From the NCBI RefSeq assembly GCF_032854445.1, contig NC_088302.1, positions 41,422,191 to 41,482,190 of the forward strand: a stretch of 60,000 nucleotides of DNA, given 5' to 3'. The first letter of the stretch is position 1; the number at the start of each line of letters is the position of its first letter. Shown here piece after piece: positions 44,711 through 55,544 of this stretch. This stretch comes from Liolophura sinensis. Taxonomy: Eukaryota; Mollusca; Polyplacophora; Chitonida; Chitonidae. Under the pieces are notes generated by a model that did not search any database, was not told where the DNA came from, and was given only the letters and a program-made list of their open reading frames with translations. A program made the translations under genes and the position numbers.

Positions 44711-46210
44711 TCGTGCGTGGTGCAGGTATTGGATATCTTGAAGATTTATTTGCCAGGGGTTCACGAGGGGCTCAAGTGACGCGTACTGTGGTATTTGTTC
44801 GCAGAAATTACGGTGTTGAGAAATATCACTTTCCTTGAGTCCCTCAATAGATCAAGCTCTGCTGGTAAAAAGTGTTTGAAGGCTATATAAACATAGAATT
44901 TTGTAGCATTCATCTCGGTTACCGTAAGTTAACTTATTGGGTACCTTTATAGTCTGTTCGAAATGTTTACTAAATTGATTAAAGCGACCATAAACGATAG
45001 TACAAGGAAAAACAAAAGATTATTGCTAAACCTGTGTAGTTTGTCACGGCACCAGTGTAATGCATAACATCTTAAAAGCTTTAAAAAAGACCACATCAGT
45101 GTCACTAATGTATTAATGGAATGTATAGTTTTACAACTAACGCGTCACATATGTATTAATTAAAGTGAATTGAAATAATTAGAAATTGTCCAACTTCAGT
45201 CAGTAAAACGGCGATTTCATGAAAAGATTGACTCTTGCCAAACAATGAAGCCACTGTGTAAGCCAAGCACCGCCTATGCTTTCGGTGTCCAAGCTAGGTA
45301 ATCACCCAGTCTTGGCCTTATTTTCTCACCTCGGTCGCTTCGTGACACAATATAAATGCCATCTTGACTATCAATGTGTACGTATATACCTCTTCTGTTC
45401 TGGAACACGGCACCACGTTCACTGTGATAAGTGGACTGTATGTGGACTCTAACGCTTGACTGTGACCACAAAAGTTGGGGAAGGGTGTCGGAGTCGTTGT
45501 TCTAGTTTTCAAACACACTTATCAAGAAGAGCTAATTTAAATGTTTTTTCCTCGTGTACACAAGGGACAAGGGACGCTTTTGTCGCAAAAGCGGCCTATC
45601 CTCATGCAAAGCAGCTTTCCAGTTATTGCACATTTTGTACAAATACTCTAGTCTTTAACGGATTCAAATCAGGAATAATAGACTCATGAACAGAGTGCCA
45701 GTCCTATAAACATTTGAGGCCGGATAAGTGATAAATCCTTAAGTAAACCTCAATCAAGTAAATTAATAAATCGACACAGAGATTTATGGTGAATCTAGGC
45801 CTTGCATTTCTTTTTTTTTACAGTGTAGGTGTAGACTCAAAACGACGCATCAAAACGCAAAAAGTGAAAATGTTAGCCACATACCTGAGGAAAAGCTGCG
45901 GTTTACTCTACGCATATTAAACAAGGCCGTGGATTAATATGAGACAAAATTCTTGAGAAAATAAATAATAATAAAAATAAGGAATACATGCGAAATATGC
46001 ATTGTGTGGATTCAACTTTCTCTTTGTGAACATACACTAGTAATATCCAGACAACATGGGTAGAATAAAGTCAACTTGTCCTCATTTGCGGGATATCCAA
46101 TGTATGTCCCACGTCATGATAGAATTAGGCACTTGTAGGCCATTTTAACGGACTCGATTCAAATGAATAATATCGGTGGACACAAGCCTTCATTATATAA
46201 ATTATCGCTT
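44711..46210. other. Spacer and 3' flank of gene 8, no gene seen
   Basis: 44800-45000 matches 5370-5560; 45700-46000 matches 6700-6985 and 27240-27480, including an old SINE-like AAATAATA tail. Otherwise nothing recognised. Confidence 0.5.
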
Positions 46211-46216
46211 TTTATT
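46211..46216 (-). terminator. Polyadenylation signal AATAAA of gene 8
   Basis: Minus-strand AATAAA about 195 bp past the stop; the dead paralogue at 7340 has the same signal at 7175-7180. Confidence 0.55.
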
Positions 46217-46410
46217 CCTTTCAATATCTTCTGTATAGATTCAGGCTTGATTAAGAACGTCTAAAAACGATCAGCGCTTAAGACGGTTTTGCAACAACGT
46301 GTAAAAATGACCATGGCTAAAGAGGGTTGCGTAAAAACACGGGCAGAAAACACATACATCACGTATGTATTTACGATGTGAGACAGTGAGGAAAAGACGC
46401 TTGTGTGTGT

Positions 46411-49400
46411 TTATTTCCCTCTGAGATAGCAACCTTCCACGTCCTCAACACAGGGACCCTGGTCTCCCTCTTGGAACCTAGTTCCGATCGGGCATCTGTG
46501 CAGCCAGTCGTCATGTTCGGCCACCAGGGGACACTTGTACATCAGTCGACAGTCGTTTGAATCTCCTACGTACAGCTCCGTCATATCAGGAGTGGCGCGT
46601 TCGATTAGGGGCCGGCACATTTCGTCACGCTTGGCTGAAACACAGAGTCATTATGTGCAATAGGGTACCATTACTTCGAATTTCGGTATTCTCTTACACA
46701 AAATGAAATAAAATCTAGTCATATGCTGGACTGTTTGGAGGCAATCCAAACCAGTTACATTTTGTGTTTGATGGAAAACTTCGTGGTTATTTAGCAACAA
46801 TTGTTTTTTAATCGCTTGTTCTACAAAATCGTTGGTTATGAAACCATGGAATGGAAGCCGATAGAGGATATCTTGCTACGTTGCTATCTCGACCTTTCCA
46901 ATACAGGGCGAAGCAGCGAGGTAAGGAGGTAGCGAGGTAGCGATGCCAGGCAGCGAGGTAGCGAGATTAACATAATCAGCGAGGTAGCGAGATTAACATA
47001 ATCAGCGAGGTAGCGAGGATCGCTGGGAAATCATTTTCGTAAAGGTATATAGTGATCGCCTTTTCTTTCATCATTGTCCGTATTATTAATCTTGACTAGG
47101 TCATATTTCACTACAAGTTGGCGATAGGACTCTAAAATTTGATTTATTCTTTATTTAAATAAAGGACCTGGTGTAGTAAGGCGGGGAATTGGTCTCATTG
47201 CAAGAAACGATGCACCCCAAGAAGCGGAACTGACTATAGCTGTGAATGACAACTGCAGCCACTTCTTTTGTCAATTCTTATTTACTCTTCTGTTCCTGTT
47301 ATTTAGCAAACACAAGACATATAAAGCTCCAAGCTTGCACTGAAGCAATGTATAGGTCATAAAATCGCTAAATGGTATCCTACTCCAGTCACACTGAAAT
47401 CTCTTTTCATGTTTAAATTAGACATTGTGGAGTGGGGGAAATCATCTCACCACAAATGTAACTTTCTGAAGCCTACCACTTGTGCTCTCATCCAAGATTC
47501 ACCTATGATTTCGTTACAGTTGTCACACGTTACGTTATACCATCTTAACATTTATTAATTCTAACTCATGGTAGCACTTATTTAATGCAAGACGGTCAAT
47601 ATCTTTATTCAGAAGTGTGTTTCCAAACAAAAAAAGACCAACAAAGATCCGATCTCTTCCTTGAGATGCAGCCTGTTCTCCACCGTAACTTGGTTAGTTC
47701 ACTGTACTATAAAGTTTACCTGACAGGCGATGGCAGAAATACGGATTTTAAACTTGTCACAATATAACAAAATCGAACATTTTATGTTTATGTTTTACAA
47801 ACGTAAACCAAATCGAAACTTTGACAGCAAGTAGAAATGCAGACATGAAAGTTTCAGTAAAGGTATGTTTCTGGTTGGCGTTGATTTTCATAGTGTAAAT
47901 TAAAAACACAGTCCCTCGTTTAAACTAAAAATTTGCGTTTTTGATCAAGAGTACAATTTAGACATTTTATTACGAAGCAACATTACGCCGTTACTAACGC
48001 GCTAGACTCCTGGGCCCCTGAAATTTGAGTGATGTAGTCGTGTTGAGTAATCTAATACTTAATAAGGCACTGAGGTGCAAGAACCCATCTCAAGAAACCA
48101 ACTTACACACGATGTATGTCTCAGTCTGACACTAAAGACATTGTAATAACTGTTTCGATGTGAAGCAGCTAGTTAGCGAGGTTATGTAATCTCGTCACCT
48201 CGCTGCCTCGCATCGCTACCTCGCTATTTCGTTACCTCATTACCTCGCTTCGCTACCTTGTTACCTCGCTGCCTCGCCCTGTATTAGAAAGGTCGAGGTG
48301 GCGAGGTAGCGAGATGTCCTCTATCGGCTTCCATATAAAACACAAAAATATAAAATCATTTGTACAATCTTTTGCACCAATCACCTACTTTAACATTTTC
48401 CCATTATGTCACGACAGCCATTTTGGATTTTTCAGACTTTTAAAGCACGGACAATAAGGATATCAGCTCTAGTCCAGTCCTTGTTTTGTTGCCCAAAGTC
48501 AGAATGTCAGATACAAGGCTGCGTCCCCCAATACTCTGCTTGGTTTCCTCAGTCCATGTTTTTGAAACATGCGGCATAAAACACAAATCAACTCAAAAAT
48601 AAAAATAATGTAACGATCAAGACACATACATATTTATTAATGTTACTTGTGTTTCACGGTGTACTCAATAATATTTCACGAATACAACGACAGCCATCAT
48701 TATGGCGTGAATAAACCATGCAGAACCCAGTAGAAAATTCACGACCTTCCGTAGGCTGCTGGATAACCTCTATAGCCCAAGGCTACATTACAGGTGATAA
48801 CCTCAATAGCCCAAATCAACATTACAGGTAATAGCCTCTATAGCCCAAGGCTACAATACAGGTGATAACCTCAATAGCCCAAGTCTACATTACAGGTGAT
48901 GACCTCAATAGCCCAAGCCTACATTACAGATGATAACCTCAATAGCCCAAGTCTAGATTACAGATGATCATCTCAACAGCCCAATGCTACATTACAGGTG
49001 ATAACCTCAATAGCCCAAGCCTACATTACAGGTGATAATCTCAATAGCCGAAGTCTACATTACAGGTGATAACCTCAATAGCCCAAGTCTACATTACAGG
49101 TGATAACCTCAATAGCCCAAGCCTACATTGCAGGTGATGACCTCAATAGCCCAAGTCTACAATACATGTGATAACCTCAAAAGCCCAAGCCTACATTACA
49201 GGCGATAACCTCGATAGCCCAAGTCTACATTACAGGTGATAATCTCAATAGCCCAAGTCTACATTACAGGTGATAACCTCTATAGCCCAAGTCTACATTA
49301 CAGGTGATAACCTCAATAGCCCAAGTCTACATTACAGGTGATAACCTCAATAGCCCAAGTCTACATTACAGGTGATAACCTCTATAGCCCAAGTCTACAT

Positions 49401-51685
49401 TACAGGTGATAACCTCAATAGCCCAAGCCTACATTACAGGTGATAACCTCAATAGCCCAAGCCTACATTACAGGTGATAACCTCAATAGCCCAAGGCTAC
49501 ACTACGGGTGATAACCTCAATAGTCCAAGCCTGCATTACAGGTGATAATCTCAATAGCCCAAGTCTACATTACAGGTGATGACCTCAATAGCCCAAGCCT
49601 ACATTACAGGTGATAACCTCAATAGCCCAAGTCTAGATTACAGGTGATCAGCTCAACAGCCGAAGTCTACATTACAGGTGATAACCTCAATAGCCCAAGC
49701 CTAGATTACAGGTGATAACCTCAATAGCCCAAGTCTACATTACAGGTGATAACCTCAATAGCCCAAGGCTACACTACGGGCGATCATCTCAATAGCTCAA
49801 GTCTACATTACACTTGATAACCTCAATAGCCCAAGTCTACATTACATGTGATAACCTCAATAGCCCAATGCTACATTACAGGTGATAACCTCAATAGCCC
49901 AAGCCTACATTACAGGTGATAATCTCAATAGCCCAAGCCTACATTACAGGTGATAACCTCAATAGCCCAAGTCTACATTACAGGTGATAACCTCAATAGC
50001 CCAAGTCTACATTACACGTGAAAACCTCAATAGCCCAAGGCTACATCACACGTGATAACCTCAATAGCCCAAGTCTACATTACATGTGATAACCTCAATA
50101 GCCCAAGCCTACATTACAGGTGATAACTTCAATAAGCCAAGCCTACATTACAGGTGATAACCTCAATAGCCCAAGCCTACATTACATGTGATAACCTCAA
50201 TAGCCCAAGGCTACACTACGGGTGATAATTTCAGTAGCCCATGCCTACATTACATGTGATAACCTCAATAGCTCAAGTCTACATTGCGTGTGGTAGGTGC
50301 CCTTAATAGCCCAGTTTTTTTTTGCATGTGGTAACTTCAACAGTCCAAGCCTATATTGCGTGTGGTAGGTGCCCTCAATAGCCCGTCTATATTGTTTGTG
50401 GTTGTTGCCCTCAATAGCCCAAGTTTATATTTCATGTGGTAGGTGACCTCAACACCCCAAGTCTATATTTCATGTTTATTTATTTGATTGGTGTTTTACG
50501 CCGTACTCAAGAATATTCCACTTATACGACGGCAGTATATTTCATGTGGTAAGTGACCTCAACAGCCCAAGTCTATATTGCATGTTGTAGGTGCCCTCAA
50601 TAGCCCAAATTTACATTATAACATCATTTAATTACATTGGCAGAGGTAACATCAGTGACCACATTGCCTGTGATAGCGTCAATAACCTAAGCCTACAGTG
50701 ACCCTGACAAGGACAATGGTCCGTCTTACCTTGCCCGTGGTAACAACAATAACTCAAATCTACCTTGCACCTGATAACTTCAATAGCCCAGACCAGGAGA
50801 GTACCACAATATCCTTTATTTACATTGCCAGAGCTTATATGAGTAACCACTTTCTACTTTGCTAGGGGCAAAGAGAAAACCCTTATACACATTGCCAAAA
50901 GAGAGATCATTAACCCTTATTTACATTGCCTGTGGTGACCGCTGCAGCCTTACTGCCTTACCGGATGCAACCTTGCTAATTCGTAAGTGCCACAATCAGT
51001 TTTCAAAAGTAACTATCTCATTCTAAGAATAAAGTATATAAACTGGCTTCAACATATACAAACGCTATCTGACATCCAACCAGCCAAAAGCAGGCGAAAA
51101 TTCTTCAAAATGTAGGTCTCACGAAAAAGAAAACGTATGTCTTATTAATATAACACAACAAAAGTCAGGTACTGCGTCGATCTATATTAAATTTCCAACA
51201 CTGTAACAACTCGAAATCAGTGAAAAAGCTTGTGCAAAACTTGTTGTCTTGATTCTAGTTTCCGTCAAGACAATAGTTTTACTGGCCTGAAGACATTTTC
51301 AGCGCCAGGAGCTCGACAAATAGTTATTTGTAATTACCGTACCTATCAATTTCTCAAAGTCCAGGTTCTCGTCGTTCTCCTCATCCTGACAGTTGAAGGA
51401 CCCGAAGACGTAGGCGTAGACATCTGGAAAACTACAGGTTCCCGTGTGAACGGAGAAGTAGGAAGGTTCTCTACACGGGGCTCGGAGTTTTTGGATAAGT
51501 TCTCCGTCACACAGGTACCCTTGCTGGCACTCCCCTCTCTTCCGAAGATGGTTGCCCCGTCTTACCCACTCGCTCCCTGGAGTAGACGCTGTGCATACCT
51601 TCAGAGTATTGTGGCCGCTAAACTGGCATGACCCGAGCTCGAAAAGGGTTATCACCAAGACGGTTGGTATTAATGGGGTCCACAT
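46411..51685 (-). CDS. Gene 8: secreted two-module CBM14-like protein, type II
   Basis: Exons 51685..51343 and 46634..46411, joined 567 nt, 188 residues. Signal peptide MWTPLIPTVLVITLFELGSC; module 1 Cys spacing 21-5-11-12-14 with GYLCDGEL; linker CQDEENDENLDFEKL; module 2 spacing 21-5-12-13-6 with DCRLMYKCP. It is the only intact member of its subtype; relatives at 7340, 17095, 28622 and 44090 are dead. The 4708-bp intron (phase 1, donor GTACGG, acceptor TTCAG; junction A-K-R-D-E) is the longest in the array because of a foldback element and a 1.9-kb minisatellite. Both exons are open and share all family features, so the gene is called intact, but splicing over this intron is unproven. Confidence 0.75.
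46851..48334. mobile_element. Foldback-type element with about 150-bp inverted repeats
   Basis: Ends are ATGGAAGCCGATAGAGGA and its exact reverse complement. The arms (46851-47018, 48175-48334) share TCGACCTTTC, AATACAGGGCGA and then many GCGAGGTAGCGAG-type repeats. The inside (about 47020-48170) has no transposase; its longest frame is 60 codons. A clear target-site duplication was not found. Confidence 0.72.
48635..48772 (-). mobile_element. SINE family A, decayed, reversed
   Basis: GTTTCACGGTGTACTCAATA, CATCATTATGGCGTG and TAGGCTGCTGGA match the family. The 34-bp array begins immediately at its right edge. Confidence 0.65.
48773..50630. repeat. Minisatellite, 34-bp unit, about 45 ordered plus decayed copies
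   Basis: Unit AGGTGATAACCTCAATAGCC plus CAAGTCTACATTAC. Variation concentrates at a few positions (AAGTCTAC, AAGCCTAC, AAGGCTAC; ATAACCTC or ATCATCTC). Very regular from 48770 to about 50290, decayed to 50630. It lies wholly in the intron of gene 8. Most units hold CAGGTG, an E-box sequence. Confidence 0.93.
50476..50535 (-). mobile_element. SINE family A, 60-bp 3' end inserted in the minisatellite
   Basis: TTATTTATTTGATTGGTGTT to the reversed ATAAGTGGAATATTC end, flanked by the 12-bp duplication TATATTTCATGT at 50464-50475 and 50536-50547. Confidence 0.82.
50640..51298. other. Intron of gene 8, no further gene
   Basis: Degenerate echoes of the 34-bp unit up to about 50950 (ATTGCCTGTGGTRACC), then unique sequence. 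Confidence 0.5.
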
Positions 51686-51717
51686 TATTCTGGAATGGAC
51701 CTTGTAGCGTTGTTGGA

Positions 51718-51727
51718 ATATATATCT
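51718..51727 (-). promoter_or_regulatory. TATA box of gene 8
   Basis: Minus strand GATATATATTCC about 33 bp above the ATG at 51685, implying a very short 5' UTR. Differs from the CTRTATATAAGTCA type of the other genes. Confidence 0.5.
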
Positions 51728-52080
51728 CTGATGTCAGACAAGTTAAAGCATTACTAGGCCTGACAATGACCGGGTACTGCATGACGAGGGTCATATATAG
51801 GTGATTGGGTCGTGTGATCTTGAGGACTGCCAAATGTTGGCGTGATGTACCTTCAGTGTGATGGTAATGTCACAGGCGGATGTTACACGCTTCACTTACA
51901 TACCGACCATTACAGAACTAATGTCATTCCTGGGGCTGTACTTAATCACGCAGGCTCCCACAAAGCCTTTGAGGTGATCACTATTATCACAAAGTTCTGA
52001 AATGTCAGTGATTCAAGAAAAGTGTGTTGAATTGCAGATGTATTGACACTAGTTTAGGAGCTAATTGCCCGTGCTCTTAC
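51728..52080. repeat. Type II 5' flank block
   Basis: Copy of 44347-44700 and, more distantly, 17160-17480. Confidence 0.7.
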
Positions 52081-53750
52081 GTCGTGTTGCGATCTGCAAA
52101 AATCTGCGCTGTTGTGTGTGTGAGAGAGCTCTAGCAGCGTTACTCTAATTGAACGGCTATTCAAAGAGGTATCGACATGTCAGGGCACTACAAGAAAACG
52201 TAGATTTAATAACATTTACCGTGCGTGTTGTCGGTGCTGGATATCTTCAACATCTATTTGTTGGTGAAGTTGGTGAAATATAATACAATTATTTACACAT
52301 GAACGTTGAACGTGGATGGACGTTGATGTGTATGATGTATATGATGTGTATGATGACTCACAATGCTTATGCAATATGACGCTGACTCAATCTCCTAACA
52401 TTTCAGATAATCCTTGAATTGAACATTTGAACGCGTGGAAAGGGCTGCGAAGAAATAATGAACTAATATGCCCGAATATGGGTCCGAATGGCGACAGATG
52501 TTAAAGAAATTTTATTGATCGAACTATACAAGCTTTTATTAAATGGAAATCACTGTCCTTAATTCATGTTTCACAGACACAAGTTTATGCCGGGGTTATT
52601 TAGACCTGTTTATCAAACTAAAAAACTGTCCTAGTATGTGCTTTTTATCAGGATTATTTTATTTTATCTCTTCGTTGTGTTAAATTGGAGCCTGGATTCT
52701 GTTCTATGTGATTCTGGTTTTGTGTTTATGTTGTTGATGTCAGGTAAAGGATAACCTTACTGTTCAAAATAATTAATTTACACTATTACCATTTAATATC
52801 GAAGAACGAAAGTTTGCAATTGTTCTTGGAATACAATGATGTACAAATCCAGGCTTTGTTTTTCCACATATATTCTACGGAATGATCGGGTCTTTACATA
52901 TGAGGCATTATTATGACAATATAAACTAAATGAAAGATGTATAAATATGTGACTGTCCCATGAAAACTCCACCAACGCGTGGCAATAATAAGCGCGTGTG
53001 GGACACTCCACCCCAAGCTACACAAGAGCAATGTCTGATATTAGTGTGTTTCTTTTTAAAATTCCAAGCAAGATATCTGGTTACTTACACAGTCAAAACG
53101 ATTAAAACATATATCAAGTCATCCAGCATGAAGCGCTTTTCAATGTGATATATATTACGTAACCAACGATTTCGACACATTGACATAAGTAGCGCAAAAC
53201 CTTCAAAATGTATTACCTTTACTTCGTTTAACCTGGAAATAAATGCAAACATTTAGGTGTTTTTGCGCCAGCCGAACAAACAATGCTTTCGACAAGGTCG
53301 GCGCTTATCAAATAAATGGGGCGTCTTATGGCCTTCCCAGCCACAGGTAGATGATAGACACAGACATCGGGGATAGATTTTGGTTATGAGTGGATATTGG
53401 AGTGAGGACTGGCCGTTGCTATACCAAGCTATATTGAGGTTGCTTTTGTAAATCTTGTGTACATATAGCCTCATTTGTTAACAAATTTGTTTGTAAATAT
53501 TGTTGCTTGGCTAGGGCTTGCAGTTCTGGGTTTAGGCGTATATAGGGGTTTGCATGACCTGCTTGTGGTAGCCATATTGGAGTACAGTAGCTAGAGCAAC
53601 CCATGTTAACAAGAATTCAATATAGTTACCTGGCTATTGTTCTGGCAGGGTGAAGATGTCACGTGCAACCATTCTATACGTGCTTGACCTTATTCCAGGT
53701 GCTGTTTGGCACTTTTGAGTATCATTTCTACTTAAGCAGGGTGTTACACG
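52081..53750. other. Right flank of the array, no gene seen
   Basis: AT-rich. A short TGTATGATG repeat at about 52325-52365. Small frames near 52960-53600 have no recognisable domain. Confidence 0.5.
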
Positions 53751-53756
53751 TATATA

Positions 53757-55143
53757 CACTCACTGGCCATAAGTATTGCAACATACAGAAAATTGAGAAC
53801 AACCACGGCCTCGTGCTATTAACATATAAATACCCTAAGGAGCCGTGTATATTACGCAATAAAGAATGCACTTCCTTATATAACAAGTTGAAGTGTTCTT
53901 CGCCGCTGCAAGCTCAAGAGCATTTCACATGGTTTAGTTATGCCGAAGACACGGGAGTTGACAGATGTTGAACGACAACAGATTGTTGTAGTGAGAGCTG
54001 AGGGTATTCCGGTTGAGAGAATTACCAGACGGTTTCGTGTTTGTCGTCAAACTGTTTATAGGGTTTGTAGGAGATATAACGAAAGAGGCAATTGTAACAA
54101 ATTACCCAGAAGTGGACGGAAAAGGAAAACCACAGCGAGAGACGATAGACGCCTTTTGCGTATCACGCGGTTGGCTCGTTTCAGTCCTGCAAAATTTTTG
54201 GCTGAAAGGTGGAGCAATGCTATTGGTCAGAGAATTTCAACCAAGACTACCCGTCGGCAGCTTCATCAGTGCAACATGTTTAGCCGTCTTTCCAGAAGAA
54301 AACTGCTTATCTCTCCGGTCAACAGACGGGCGAGAGTGAGATGGGCAACCAGGGTAAGAAACTGGACAGTGGATGACAACTGGCGCCATATTGTGTTTTC
54401 CGACGAACCTAAATTTTGCTTGTCTTTCGATGATGGGAGAATTCGAGTGTGTCGCGGGATCAGAACTTCCCATAATCCCGAAAACCTGACCTTCGCCCAC
54501 CATAATGCAGTTTCCATAATGGTATGGGGATGCATCGGGATACATGGTGTCGGTGAACTCGTACTCATAGACGGAAATATAAACCACGTCTATTACCGAA
54601 GGATTTTGGAGGAGAATTTGCTACCATCTATTAGGAACATCTTTGGCGACCAAGATCACCCATTCGTATTTCAGGATGATAATGCCCCTCCCCACAGGGC
54701 TGCTGCGATGCAGGAATGGTACCATGAACGAGGGATCAACCATATCAACTGGCCTGCCCAATCACCGGATGCCAATCCGATTAAAAACCTCTGGGATGAC
54801 ATTGGCCGAACAGTTATGAAGGACAGGCCCACCACCAGGAATGACTTGATCCGCTCCATTTTCCTGGCTTGGGCTAATATCAGTCCAGAAAGAGTAAGAC
54901 AGCTTTATGACACAATGCCAAGAAGAATGAATGCCATCATACGAGCTCGAGGGTACCCAACAAAATATTGAAACAGGCAAAAATCAGTGAAATATAGTAG
55001 TTACGGTTATTACCAAACAAACTTATCTGTCCTACGATGCAACTAAATGATTTAGAAGCCTGCCATCAATTAATAAAATATCATGTGAAAATGAATTGCT
55101 TTCTCAATTTTCTGTATGTTGCAATACTTATGGCCAGTGAGTG
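53757..55143 (+). mobile_element. Tc1-like DNA transposon, complete, 1387 bp
   Basis: 43-bp terminal inverted repeats starting CACTCACTGGCCATAAGTAT at 53757-53799 and 55101-55143 match at every position. TA dinucleotides flank both ends (53755-53756, 55144-55145), as expected for this superfamily. One transposase gene lies inside. Perfect ends suggest recent movement. Confidence 0.93.
53940..54971 (+). CDS. Tc1-like transposase, DD34E family with Glu replaced by Lys
   Basis: Uninterrupted 343-residue frame, usual length for Tc1-like transposases. N-terminal paired-like helix-turn-helix region at about residues 8-50 and a second DNA-binding part to about 120, with SGRKRK between them. The catalytic core shows D155 (VFSDEPKF) and D247 (FQDDNAPPH). 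The third acidic residue, normally Glu in SPDxNPIENLW, is Lys282 (SPDANPIKNLW, codon AAA), exactly 34 residues after D247. By family knowledge loss of this metal ligand abolishes cleavage, so this copy is probably inactive though otherwise intact. A GAA to AAA change is one base. A sequencing error is possible. Confidence 0.92.
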   Translation: MPKTRELTDVERQQIVVVRAEGIPVERITRRFRVCRQTVYRVCRRYNERGNCNKLPRSGRKRKTTARDDRRLLRITRLARFSPAKFLAERWSNAIGQRISTKTTRRQLHQCNMFSRLSRRKLLISPVNRRARVRWATRVRNWTVDDNWRHIVFSDEPKFCLSFDDGRIRVCRGIRTSHNPENLTFAHHNAVSIMVWGCIGIHGVGELVLIDGNINHVYYRRILEENLLPSIRNIFGDQDHPFVFQDDNAPPHRAAAMQEWYHERGINHINWPAQSPDANPIKNLWDDIGRTVMKDRPTTRNDLIRSIFLAWANISPERVRQLYDTMPRRMNAIIRARGYPTKY

Positions 55144-55145
55144 TA

Positions 55146-55544
55146 TATTTAGGGGTGTATACATGTTCACATTCCTGAGTGTTTGTGTCCGTAACCACGC
55201 CTATACTGTCCAAATATTACTTAAGAACACGGAAAAAACAGGGAAAGTTCCTACCAAATATCTTTTGTTGCATTTTGATTCCGAAACAGTGCCTAAAGAA
55301 GTCCACTTCTTTAGGAAATATTTCCTGTAAAACAGTATATTCCACCTGTAATTATATGCTTCAAGCGTCAGTCCTATGGCCATAGATTTCTGAATGCTGA
55401 GCGCACCAGCGATGTCCGAGGTGTAGGGGAGAACACACGTATGCTGAGTGTAAGAATTTAGACAGGTTGGTGCATTGTGACATTGCTCGGCGTACATGGG
55501 CTGTCCACATCGTAAACAGGTAAACTAGGCTCAGTGTATTAAAG
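55146..55544. other. Spacer, no gene seen
   Basis: 55233-55330 contains an inverted pair of AAGAAGTCCACTTCTT-like and CAGTGCCTAAAG-type patches; otherwise unremarkable. Confidence 0.4.

Noticed and set aside
48773-50630. CRISPR-like look of the 34-bp repeat array
   Set aside because: Units are joined head to tail without spacers, and the DNA is eukaryotic.
54013-54587. Other frames within the transposase gene
   Set aside because: Shadows of the 343-residue transposase frame.
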